This document shows positions 35,060 to 45,427 of a DNA stretch of 64,000 nt, piece after piece. Made by a program: the position numbers and the translations under genes. The first letter of the stretch is position 1, and each line of letters begins with the position of its first letter. The notes beneath the pieces were generated by a model. That model saw only the letters and a list, made by a program, of their open reading frames with translations, did no database searches and was not told the DNA's origin. This DNA is from Chrysemys picta bellii (taxonomy: Eukaryota; Chordata; Testudines; Emydidae), in contig NC_088800.1 of the NCBI RefSeq assembly GCF_011386835.1, forward strand, positions 3,410,001 to 3,474,000, written 5' to 3'.

Positions 35060-36330
35060 GTCCCAAGTGATAGAGTCACAGTGCTGTCTTCCTCCCATCT
35101 GGGTCAACCACAGTCTCTAGGTTTGGTGTTGCTGGAGTCTCCTGTCGAAACACCCTCTTACACCTGTTTTTCCTGTGGTGTGCCCCCGACATGGTCTTCT
35201 TCCCACAACTCTGCCTCAGGATTCTCCTGTTGTAGAACCTTAAGCGGGGTGTGTTGTCCATAATGTCCTTGGAGGTTTCTTTAACTTTCCGGAGCTCCTA
35301 CGATTTCATCTCACTATCTCTCTATTGTTCATTTGCACTGGAGATGACCTTAATTGGTTTCCTGGTTGCACCAGTGCAGCTTTGTGCCAGAACTTACCCT
35401 GTTTGTTAATGGTTGTATCTGCCCTTTGTCACCCAGCTCCAGATCTGGCAGATCTCTCACAGATCCGTTACAGTAAAATGCTTGTCATTTGGGTCGGTTT
35501 CTCCGTAGTTCGCCAAGTGAAGCACCTTATTACTCAGGCGCTGACAATTTTCCGCTTGTCATCAAGAGTGTCAATATTCTCTGGCTCAGCAGTCTTTGGG
35601 CTGGACTAGAATTTAGGCCTTATGAGGGAATATTCCTGTGATCTAATAGTGCTAAGTATGGGTCAGCTTCTGCAGTTTTTCCTTTTTTCAACAGTTTCTT
35701 AGCAGTTTTTGCTGCTGATTCCACTTTGTTGTTTCTCTGAGGATACCCTAACGAAGATGTTCTGTGATCAACATCCCAGTCCTTACTGAACTTCCAGAAC
35801 TCTCCTGAAAATAAACGGCGGTCTGTTATCAGAACACACACAGTATCTGGTATCCTGTAGTGTGCAAAGTGTGCTTTATCTTCCGTACGACCGTTCTCAA
35901 TGCTGTGTCTGGTCAATAGTCTATCTCCCAGAAATTGGAAAAATAGTCTACAATGATCATGTATCTTTTGTCTCCAAAGGTAAATAAATCCACTCCCACC
36001 TTTGCCCCTGGGCTTTCTGGAACTTCATGTTGTCACAGGGTCTCTTTCGGTTGATGGTCTTCCCAGGATCCGCATACATCACATGCTCCCATAAAAGTCC
36101 ATAATTGTGCATTCATTCCTGGCCAGTACATAGTCTCGCTGGCTTGCCTTAAGCAACTTTCAATTCCCAGATATGACAAATGAACTTTGTGCATATTCTC
36201 ATTCCTAAGAGCTGCAGGAATAACTGTTCTCTCTCTCCAAAATAGAATACCATTCTACGCACACAAATCATCTCTTATCTGAAAGAATGTTGTTCTCTTT
36301 GTAGGTCTTTTGTCCCTGGCCATCCTTGTA
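35060..36330 (-). pseudogene. gypsy integrase remnant
   Basis: It includes a zinc-region phrase (YGLLWEHVMYADPG, near 36090), VDYFSNFWE with the first catalytic Asp (about 35945), and LITDRRLFSGEFWKFS with the second Asp. GYPQRNNKVESAAKT holds the catalytic Glu (about 35740). The C-terminal tail reaches about 35060. Frameshifts separate these blocks, although the D, D and E positions are still readable. Confidence 0.78.
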
Positions 36331-36345
36331 GGATCATTAGTTTTG

Positions 36346-36785
36346 TCATGCTCTGTACCTTTCAGCATCTCTCTCAGCCTTTCTTCGGAGATCGAGATGT
36401 ACCATATTTATTGTCTCCACCTCAGCCTCTAAGGATCCCTCCTTGCTGGATTCTGTCAGGTATGCACAGCCCAAGGTGTGCATCAACACCAACTCTCTGC
36501 CTGGGTAATCCTTGATCCGTACGTTGTACCTCTGCAGTCCTATCTGCTGTATGCCCTTTGGTGCACTGAGCAATGGCTTCCTCCAGATGCTTTGGAGAGG
36601 TTTGTGGTCAGATGGTCTGTCCATGGTGCAACTCTAAAGTGTATTGGTGAATTTTTTCCATTCCAAAGAGTATTGCTAGCAACTCTTTTTCAATTTGAGC
36701 ATAGTCCTTCTCGGTCATGGACAATGCTCTGCTTGCAAACACAACAGGTTGTCCCACTTGCAGCATAGTAGCTGTCAAGCTGTCT
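36346..36785 (-). pseudogene. gypsy RNase H remnant
   Basis: The minus strand reads LTATMLQVGQPVVFASRAL, then AQIEKELLAILFGMEK, and after a stop DHKPLQSIWRKPLLSAPK. These are the ordered RNase H phrases of Ty3/gypsy polyproteins. Confidence 0.75.
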
Positions 36786-37870
36786 GGACTGGCTCACAAC
36801 CATGAGTGCCAACCTCAGGGCAGACCATTAGGAAGCATGACACAAACCGCAAATTGGTTCTGAGCTCTACACTTAGATTTCACCAACCACGTATCAAGTC
36901 TGAACTCTTCAAGCACTACAACAGCCTTAACATGGAGTCACAGACAATCTCCTTGAGTACCCCTGTCCATCTTACCACCCAGGCAAGCCTGCCTTTGTGA
37001 TAGATGGTCCCTTACACCAAAAATCACAGCAATATTCAGGTTATTCCCAGTCCCAAAGCACCAGTCACTTACCCCAGGTCAATTGTACCTCAGCTCTCTC
37101 ACCAAAGACAAATGCTTATAGCCAATCCTGAAATAAACAAACTAAAGATTTATTAATTAAGGAAAAGAAATGAGAGCTGTTTACAAGGTTAAAGCAGGTA
37201 AACACACACACACACACAAATGAGTTCCAGTCTTAAGTTCCAAAAGACGATAGAAGCTGTTGTAAGACCCAAGCTCTATATGTCCTTTCGGGCTAACCCA
37301 AGCTAAACAGCCAGGGATCCCTTGCTTATGCCTAGAAATCTTGCTTTCTCCCTGAAGTCCAAGCATCACAGGGATAACAATTGCTCCTAGCCAGGGTTAT
37401 TACTCCCTTCCCCTAGAGCTCAAACTGATGGGACGCGTGTTCTTCATGGGTGTGTAGGGGAAGCGATCAACAAGGTCTTTTGTCCACTGATGTTCCACAA
37501 AGGCCTATGGGCCTTCTTTTGTTGGGCAAGAGATGACAGCTCTTGCTGTAAACTAGCATTTCACACTTGGTAAAGGTTCTCACTGGCCAGCGGGGGGAGG
37601 AGAGAGGGAGGGGTGGTTACAGTTTCAGAGCAAACATATTTATGGTTATGGACCAAACACTTAAATATTACCTTATAACATGGGATACAGATATTATAAG
37701 TGTGATTGCTGCATGTGGAAACTCTCAAGTATTTCATAAAGTCTAAACACATGTTTTATAAATCTAATGCCTATTTTAACAATGCTAACACACAGGTGAG
37801 CCAGACTGGTTTCTAGCTATGCATGTGTCAGTGTTCAACTGAGTCCTAGAGGCCTTGGCATGAGCTTGCA
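36783..37870. mobile_element. LTR-like repeat inserted in the gypsy element (unclassified)
   Basis: About 1.1 kb of sequence unrelated to gypsy separates RNase H from the reverse transcriptase end. It starts near TGTCTGGACTGGCTCACAAC and includes a short CA run at 37203-37218 and TTCATGGGTGTGTAGGGGAA. Its character (no ORF, repeat-like) suggests a solo LTR of another retroelement. The exact ends and target duplication were not resolved. Confidence 0.4.
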
Positions 37871-38000
37871 CCTAATCTGCTAGAGAGCCTCCCCAATCAT
37901 CTCTTTTGCTTTTTAGAAAAGGCTCGCTCGTGTTGGTCCATCCGCTCCCATAAGGTGTCTTGATGTGTCAGCTGTTTCAGGATTTCACAGCTCTCAGACA

Positions 38001-38453
38001 CATAGGTGCCAACTCCATGGGTGCTCTGGGGCTGAAGCACCCACGGGGAAAAATTAGTGGGTGCTCTGCACCCACCAGGAGCCAAACTCCCCTCACCCCC
38101 CACCCCACCACCTCCTCCTCCCCTGAGCACCCCACATCTCCGCTCCTCCACCTACCTCCCAGCATTTCCCACCCGGCCACCACCAAACAGCTGTTTGACA
38201 GCATTAGCACACTCCGGGAGAGAGGGGGAGGAGCGGGAACATGGCGTGCTCAGGGGAGGAGGTGGGGAAGAGTCGGGGCCAGGGCAGAGATTTAGGGAAG
38301 GAGTTGGGATATTGGCAGGGAGGGGGAGGAGTTGGAGTGGGGACTTTGGGGAAGGGGCGGGAAGAGGTGGGGCAGGGGCAGGGCCTCATGGAAGGGGTGG
38401 AATGGGGGTGGGGGTCGAACACCCACGGGAAAGAGGGGAAGTCGGCGCCTATG
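38001..38453. mobile_element. hAT element inside the gypsy reverse transcriptase
   Basis: Ends CATAGGTGCC and CATAGGCGCC (complement of the right end) are flanked by perfect 8-bp copies CTCAGACA at 37993-38000 and 38454-38461. It is 453 bp, GC-rich, non-coding and internally palindromic (GGGTGCTC/GAGCACCC motifs). The reverse transcriptase thumb reading resumes on both sides. Confidence 0.88.
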
Positions 38454-38870
38454 CTCAGACAGAAGGGTATAAAACTTTGCTAAATATTTGATAGATTCCC
38501 AGGAATCTACAGACTCCTTTAACATCGTGGGGGTCTTGGCATTTTTCTAATTGCCCTCACTATCTCTGGGTCTACTTTCAGGCCTTTGTTAGGTCAACAA
38601 ATGTCCAAAGTATGGCACTTCTGTTACTGGTCTACGTTCAATTTAATATTCTCTCTATGCATTTCTGTAAAACCTGTAGTAATTTGTAGTCATGATCTCT
38701 CTGTGCTTGTTCTAAATCACTGTTCTTTCCCTCTAGTAGCACATTGTTCAGATTCCTGTCAAGCCCTCCAATGCTTGGGACAATCTGCTCTGGAATACCT
38801 CTGGTGTCGTACTGATTCCCATTGGCATCCTTAACCATTGGCTCCCAAATGAAGTTGCTAAGGTTGTCAA

Positions 38871-39085
38871 AAACAACAAGGAGTCTGGTGGCACCTTAAA
38901 GACTAACAGATTTATTTGGGCATAAGCTTTCGTGAGTAAAAACCTCACTTCTTCGGATGCATCCGAAGAAGTGAGGTTTTTACTCACGAAAGCTTATGCC
39001 CAAATAAATCTGTTAGTCTTTAAGGTGCCACCAGACTCCTTGTTGTTTTTGTAGATACAGACTAACACGGCTACCCCCTTATACT
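38871..39085 (-). mobile_element. Palindromic inverted-dimer element C (perfect palindrome)
   Basis: The two arms are perfectly complementary from 38868 to 39051, with 92 bp per arm and no spacer, centred on CGGATGCATCCG at 38959/38960. The right end is complete (AGACTAACACGGCTACCCC); the left is truncated. Target duplication TAAGGTTGTCAA occurs at 38859-38870 and 39086-39097. It interrupts the gypsy reverse transcriptase. Confidence 0.92.
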
Positions 39086-39479
39086 TAAGGTTGTCAAGTA
39101 ACTGAATTTTTCATCCAGTTCGTTGGGCCAGAATCTATTTTTTACATTGCATACTGGAAATAGTCTGGGTTTAGCCAGATCTGGTAATTTGTCCTCAACT
39201 GTAGGCAGAGGGAAATGGTTCCATTTCAAAATGTTGTTTAAAGGCTTTGGGTCTGTGCATATTCTCAGTTTTCTGGATGGCTTTCTTCCCACCGCTTATC
39301 CAGTCTGTGCTCTTCTCTACAGGCTGTATAAATCAACAATTCCATGGGCTCTGTGGTTTGTCTTGCAGGGGCTGGAATAATGCAATGGGTACTTTTCTTT
39401 TTGCATATTTAAATGGCTTCAGAGTCTGTAAAGAGTGTCAATCTCTATTTTATAAACACCATCTAGTTGTCTGTCTCCT

Positions 39480-39840
39480 TGAAATATCATCTCCTGGTCC
39501 CAAGTAAACCATCCAAGGTATCTTCAGTCACCCCGCCGTTCCCTTTCATTATGTTCTGGAACTGTACTTTTCTCAGGATCATTGCTTGGACAGCCTGACT
39601 GCTGTCTCATCTATGACCACAAAGTCCAGACTCGATTTTTTTTTGTTCCTTTGATTTCTTAATTTAATTTTATATTTCCCAATGAGCTTTAATGTGGTAC
39701 GGTTGAACATTGTTAACTGCCAGTTAACCTCTTCCAGCTGTATGTCTGGGTTCACCAGACTGGTCGGCATAATGTTACAACTTGTGCCACAATCTAATTG
39801 AAATCATATCACTTTCTTCCCAAGTAACACGGCTACATAC
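39480..39840 (-). pseudogene. gypsy aspartic protease remnant
   Basis: The active-site phrase FQLDCGTSCN, with its catalytic Asp, lies near 39790, just after an in-frame stop. It is followed by MPTSLVNPDIQLEEVNWQL and an IGKYKIKLRNQ strand region typical of vertebrate gypsy proteases. Separate from gag by a palindromic element insertion. Confidence 0.6.
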
Positions 39841-39887
39841 AACTGTTTCTGGTGCTTACTAGGGTCTTCTTGCACTGTGTTTACCAG

Positions 39888-40182
39888 GTATCAGAGGGGT
39901 AGCCATGTTAGTCTGAATCTGTAAAAAGCAACAGAGGGTCCTGTGGCACCTTTGAGACTAACAGAAGTATTGGGAGCATAAGCTTTCGTGGGTAAGAACC
40001 TCACTTCTTCAGATGCAAGTAATGGAAATCTCCAGAGGCAGGTATAAATCAGTGTGGAGATAACGAGGTTAGTTCAGTCAGGGAGGGTGAGGTGCTACTT
40101 GCATCTGAAGAAGTGAGGTTCTTACCCACAAAAGCTTATGCTCCCAGTACTTCTGTTAGTTTTAAAGGTGCCACAGGACCCT
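39888..40182 (+). mobile_element. Palindromic inverted-dimer element D
   Basis: The left terminus GTATCAGAGGGGTAGCCATG is complete. Two inverted arms surround a unique centre, and the right arm is cut at GGACCCT. Target duplication CTGTGTTTACCAG occurs at 39875-39887 and 40183-40195. It interrupts gypsy between gag and protease. Confidence 0.85.
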
Positions 40183-40203
40183 CTGTGTTTACCAGCTGTT
40201 TGG

Positions 40204-41070
40204 TCACTCACTTATGGCCTCATCCTCACTGCTGCTCTCTTCAGTTACCGTGGGTACCTTGGATTTGTTTTTCTTCTCTCTGGATAAACACTTGGCTGCA
40301 AAATGATTAAATTTGGCACCGACATAGCACTTTCCCCCAAAAGCTGGACACTTTTCTTTCTGACTTATACGGATATGTCTGTATGTATTTGCATTTGTCT
40401 GTACCGTTGGCTATTGATTATGTATCTGGTTTCCATTTCTCTTTCTTACGTACTGCATGGACAGGTTCTAAACCTCTCTTTGGACAGCCCTGTATAGTGC
40501 CAAGCTTTCTCTACAGTTAAGTCGGGTTCTCTCAGCAGCCGCTCTTGGATTTGCAAATCTCATGTCCCACACGCTATCCGGTCTCTTATCAATGAATCTT
40601 TAACCGTTCCCAAATTGCAACTTTCTGCCAGCACTTTACTCAGCTATTGCCTCCCCAGCGGCTTGATCCCAAGTGAAGGAATTCTCTCTTTCCACTCTTT
40701 TCATTCTTCCTGGAGTTACAGCGAGCATCAACACAGCCCGGTATTGCTTCCTAGGTGCACTGAGCTTGGGAATTTCTGCACCCAGAGTCTAACTTAGCTC
40801 TCTCCCCTTTTCTCCAGTCAGATACAAACCAGGCTTATTTTCATAGCATCCTCTTTATCAGCCATAGCAATGTCTACATAGAGGTTAAATTCCTCTTTCC
40901 AGCTCTTCCATACCGGAGCTAAAGTCTTACTTTGCAGGTTTAATGTCCCCAGAGACTTCAGCCCCTCCATAGCCTCTTATCAGCATGGTCTTGTCAAACA
41001 AACTGTGCACTCAGACGTGTTCTGCTCTCTGCAGTGCAGCTCTGAACGGCGTCTCCTGCGGTCTAGGGCT
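40204..41070 (-). pseudogene. gypsy gag remnant with one altered zinc knuckle
   Basis: Near 40300-40350 the minus strand reads a CX2CX4HX4C-type knuckle in which the second Cys codon is now Gly (CYVGAKFNHFAAKC). It is followed by a basic then Ser/Glu/Asp-rich tail and a stop at 40204-40206. The upstream gag part is too decayed to divide into domains. Such knuckles bind the element's RNA during particle assembly. Confidence 0.6.
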
Positions 41071-41088
41071 CGATTATCACTGCCACCA
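41071..41088 (-). other. Gypsy primer-binding site
   Basis: The minus strand reads TGGTGGCAGTGATAATCG directly after the LTR end. The first bases complement a tRNA 3' end of the form CTGCCACCA. The tRNA species was not determined. Confidence 0.55.
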
Positions 41089-41292
41089 TGTTATAGGCTT
41101 CATTGTCTCTGGATCACCCGCCTTATAAGAGCTCACTCTGGCACACGGTTAATTAACCAACTCCAGCTTCACTGTGGCTGCTTGCAACTGTGGCTTCTTC
41201 AGCCGCATGGCTTCGCACAGACTTCCAAACAGTTCCCTCCAAGGAACTGTCTTCTGCCTGAACGCGTCTGCTAGTGCTTCCATATTGTTACA
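41089..41292 (-). repeat. Upstream (5') LTR of the gypsy element
   Basis: On the minus strand the LTR runs from TGTAACAATATGG to CCTATAACA, 204 bp, with TG...CA ends. A TTATAAG box lies inside near 41120. It is immediately followed by a primer-binding site. Confidence 0.6.
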
Positions 41293-44200
41293 TGCAGGAG
41301 GGCTCCTGCCCTCGCTCTTATCACTGGGATGGAGCGGGTTGATGAAGCTGGCTTAGGGTGTTCCTCCCACCCCCATACCAGGCATGATTCCCCTAGACCA
41401 GGAGTGGTTTGGGGGGGGGGGGCTGTCCATCCATCCTGCAATGAGGCATCAGTGCCAAAGGAGCCCTGTGCCAAAACTGGACTTGTTTGAATGCACCCAC
41501 CCGGCCTTTGAAGCTGGAGTGTGGTGCTGGGTGTTCGTGCCTATTCATGCCAGCAGGTCACGGCTCAGAGGAGTGTGGGAGCAGCCCCCCTTTGTCCTCC
41601 CTCTTCCGTTGGGGCAAATTTTTATTCTATTTTATTCTATTGTTTGTTCCTTTTAGCAGCTGGTGTCTATTTCCCGTTTAGGGGTTAGCTTTACATTGGT
41701 TTCCTTTGGTGCCCAGCTCCAGATGGCGCTGTTGTTCAGATCATGCTATTCCACAGGCTCCACGGGGCTAACCCTCAATCAAGCTGTTCTGTTCGCTGGC
41801 CCTTGCACCTGTTTCGACAACACGTGGCTACTCCTGCAGGCTGGAAGGATAGGCAAGAGAATATCCTTTTATTGTGCCCGGGCAACCTTCCTTATGGCGA
41901 CAGGCAGGGACTTTGCTTCCCCATCAAACCGTCTATTCAAAAGGGCCAGCCTAGGGGCTTTCGAACCCCTGTTCATATTGTCTCGCTGCTCCCTCCGTGG
42001 GTGGTGGGATGACTGGGGCTGGAGACAGTCCGGTTTCAGGAGGGAGCTAGTTCTGTGGGACTGGAGAGGCGCTGGAGCCAAGCTCTTTCCTACAACTCAC
42101 TCACTGATAGAGACACGCCTCCCGGTTGTGACCGCACAACATCCCCACGCCGACTGCCTCCCCGCAAGCTGGGTCAGGGACGCGTTCACTGTATTGGCCA
42201 TTTAATGCGGCTTAGCAGATAGAAATGATTAGGGGCCAGCAGCACGGGACCACTCGCTCGTCCCGGGCCAGAGGCGGCGAATTCTCCAGCCTCGCCCCAT
42301 CCTGGACGTTTACTTCATGTCGCTCTTCGCAGAGGAAGTTGAGCCAACTGCCGGCTCCAGCCTCCAATCCTGATTTGTCTTAATTAGTATTTTTAATTAC
42401 AAACTAGCGTGCTGACAAGATCTGCGTCGGGGGCCTGTCAGACTGCTGCTATTAATTCAAGGCCTGCGTGTACTACAAACAAGAACCACCTCCTAATGAT
42501 GGGTGGTGGGTTACCCTCACCACGGTTTGTTCCTGGCTTTCCTTTGTAGCTATTCGCTTGGGTAGAGGAGGCTGTTGGGACAGATGGACAGTGGTTGGGA
42601 GGGCAGGGGAGGAGCAAAACAAAACAGGGGTAGGAGTGAGGAATCAGCATTGTGTGACTGTCGGATGCAGCGGTGCCGACTGATAGCAGGGTCCCCCCGT
42701 GCTTGTGCATCAGAACAGTCCTGACCCCAGCTAGCTTAGACAAGACCAGGCAAAGCATGAAAGGGGACCCAGAGGCTCCTGCTGCAGCCCAGGGGAAAGG
42801 GGAACTTGTGGGGGGGGGGGAGAAGAGGGTGACAACACTGGGACAATGTAAAGGAATGGCAATGGGTCCGGGGGCCCACTGAGCACTTGAAGGGGCAGAG
42901 GAGGAACAGGGGCTTCGGCAGAGGAAGACAAAGGGAGACCAATAACCAGGCTGTGAGGAGCGGGAACACAGGACCAGCCGGCTTCTGAGTCAGTGTTTAA
43001 GGATGAAGGGTCATCGCGTCTGACCTCCTGCACCTTACAGACCACTAAACTTCCCCCTGGCAAAGCCACCCCAAGCCCAGCCACCAGGACTCGGCCACAG
43101 CTCGTGGTCAGGCACAGCGTGAAAGCAGGGATTTGAAATGCAGGGGTAGGAGTGGGGAATCAGCATTGCGTGACTGTCGGATGCAGCGGTGCCGACTGAG
43201 CTCCCCCCTGGGGCGTTCGACAGCCGGGAACCAGGCCCCTGGGCACTTCCCCCACCCCGGGGCGTTCACCAGACGGAAGGACTGGAAGAAAGGCAGAGCT
43301 ACTGGGGCCCAAGGCACAGGGAGAAGGGAAACCAGACTGCTACGCTGCAAGGACCACCACAGGGCAGGCTGCCAAGGGCAGGATTGAGGTTTCCTATCAG
43401 GTGCCGAGGGCCAGAAGCTGGGATTGAAATGGCCACAGTCTTGGCGAAGTTCGACACCAAACCCCGGGGAGCAGATGTCATCCCGGTGTTCAGAGTCACG
43501 GCAATGGGGCACAGGGTGGGAACCTGAGTGGAACAGCAGCTGGCCTGCTCAGGGTGGGGGGGGGGGGGTTTCCTCTGTGGAACAGGGGCCGGTCTCTGAC
43601 AGGGAGAGGAGAGAAGTCCTAGGAAAAGGACAATTCCCCTTTGGCTCAGGAAGGCGTCTCTTTCCCTGCAGCCCATACAATGGGGTCAGTTACATAGGCA
43701 GATGGCTCAGGCCCAGGGAGGCCGACGATCGTTTCTGGCAGCTAGGCACAGGCCCAGGGCAGATCTCTGTTTTTAAACTTGCCGCCTTCCCCCTTAAACA
43801 ATCCCCAAACTACGGCCCCACTGAGATTCAGTGTCGCCTTCCCCGGAGAGCCAGGAGTCACACAGAGGAGCCTGCTTCTGGGCAGTAATTTTAGCCTAAG
43901 CCTCCAAGCAGGGGCACATTCAGCAGACAGGCGGCGGGCACAGTTTGAGCCGATTCCTGATCCTCTCTGGCTCTCGTTGGTTTGGAAATCCAGCTGCCCA
44001 TGCAGCGAGCGAGTGCAGGCAGACGTGCTGGTTTCAGAAAACGGACTCCCTGCAAGGTTAAGGTGGGATTGCTGACTGCATGGGACTTGGTCCTTTGCTG
44101 CACTGACGGGCAGGAGACATGCCTGCGCTCGCTTGCTCAGAACTGTCATGCTAACAGCAGAGCGGAGCAGCAGGAGGGGCTAGGTCCCTGAACATGCTCA

Positions 44201-45371
44201 GGGCAGCTGGCCCCTCCTGCTGCCGCGGCTACGCTCGTTTTAAGAAGCTGGCTCAACGATGGCCACCGCCGGGCTGGGTCCCGGAGCCGGGAAGCACACG
44301 CCAAGCTCAAAGTCCAGACGTACCTTTGGGCGGAGCCCAGGGCTTTGAGACGTGACTTGGCTCGAAGGAAGCTAGTTCTGGGGGTTAGACTGTTGAGCTG
44401 GCACACGCTAGCACTTGAAGCGACAGGCACAAGGAAGCACTGGACACATCATTCAGTTGTTATGCGATCGTGAGGGGCCTTTGGGCTCGGTGGAACAGCT
44501 CGCTAGGGTGCCAGCCAGCACCCAATGGGAGACTTTCCTCCTCGTGGGACTCTGACTGGTACTAACGCACTTCTCTCCTAGAGCGCTGAGCAGCAAAGGA
44601 AGCCTTTGGCCCACTGGCTGGCTGGCACTCCTGGGCAGTATGGGAACACATGCCAGTGACGAGTAGTGCCGTGGGGGTGCACTCACAGCCGTGAGTGGAC
44701 GCCGGCCCGTTGCACAGGCTGGCCCAGCTGCCTGAGGGTGAATGCCATGCCCATGAATTACAACCTTTGCTCTTTTAAGGAACTTCCATTTTAAACGCTG
44801 ACATCAACACCGCCGGCAGATTCACCGCGGCATGCGACAGCTGCCCACATTAACTGGGGGCACCTTGGCGGACTCCAGCTAATCCAGCACTAAGAGGGGC
44901 AGCCACCGCCAGCAAATAGGGTGAAAACCCACCGTGCCAGGAGGCCACGTTGCTTTTCCAAGGTTGCCCAACAGCCTCCGTCCAGAGCGCTCGCCCACAA
45001 GGCCAGCAGTGCGAGGCAAGGGTCTCACACTGTACCACGCACCACGGGGGGCTCTGCAGAGACGCTCCGCAATGCACAGAGTGAGCCACAGAGGAAGGGG
45101 GTGGAGACTGGCTGCCTAGTGGGTTTTTTCTTTTACGACGTCATCTGCAGACAGAAAGCGCTGGAGCAGCAGGGCCACAGCCATTAACAGCACAGAGCAT
45201 CACCGAATTCCTGCACCTCGCACATCTTCAAACCCCTGAGGAGCTCGGTGGCTTTTCCCCTCCCACCCCCCGACATCACAGCCCCGGCCCTGCCTTGAGG
45301 AACTGACATTTGGAAAGTCTTGGTTACACTGTTACACTCTTCATAGCAAAGCCCTATGAAAGTCATCTGTT

Positions 45372-45372
<1 letters not shown>
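41293..45372. other. Region without a recognised gene
   Basis: Moderately GC-rich sequence holds homopolymer G runs (41410-41422, 43555-43569) and a 59-bp direct repeat (42625-42683 and 43141-43199). There is also an AT-box-rich unique block (42350-42475). ORFs up to 180 codons lack domain support. Confidence 0.5.
42625..43199 (+). repeat. Pair of 59-bp direct repeats, 516 bp apart
   Basis: CAGGGGTAGGAGTG and ACTGTCGGATGCAGCGG occur in order at 42625-42683 and again at 43141-43199, with two mismatches over 59 bp. The interval shows no retroelement domain. Confidence 0.85.

Positions 45373-45426
<54 letters not shown>
45373..45426. repeat. (CA)27 microsatellite
   Basis: An uninterrupted CA dinucleotide run. 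Confidence 0.98.

Positions 45427-45427
<1 letters not shown>

Larger units (their letters stand above)
37890..39292 (-). pseudogene. gypsy reverse transcriptase remnant, split by two insertions
   Basis: Fragments in order on the minus strand are: RKLRICTDPKPLNN (39260s), motif A region VCNVKNRFW in which the usual catalytic Asp is Asn, and then a palindromic element. After that come LRMPMGISTTPEVFQ (about 38800), EQAQRDHDYKLLQVLQKC, the thumb phrase near 38470-38560, a hAT insertion, and SESCEILKQLTHQDTLWER (37910-38000). The YxDD box is not recognisable. Confidence 0.75.
35060..41292 (-). mobile_element. Decayed Ty3/gypsy LTR retrotransposon with nested insertions
   Basis: On the minus strand the order is LTR, primer-binding site, gag zinc knuckle, aspartic protease, reverse transcriptase, RNase H, integrase zinc region, integrase core and integrase C-terminus, the Ty3/gypsy order. 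Every domain has stops or frameshifts, so it is dead. It is interrupted by a palindromic element in the gag-protease region (39888-40182), another in the reverse transcriptase (38871-39085), a hAT element (38001-38453) and an LTR-like repeat (about 36783-37870). No 3' LTR was found, so the left end is truncated or diverged. Confidence 0.88.

Noticed and set aside
34745..35263. 172-codon plus-strand ORF
   Set aside because: It largely overlaps the antisense of the gypsy integrase tail and has no domain of its own.
41663..42205. 180-codon plus-strand ORF
   Set aside because: No domain, no splice context, low-complexity mixed composition and no recognised relatives. It lies beside a repeat-rich region and is probably chance.
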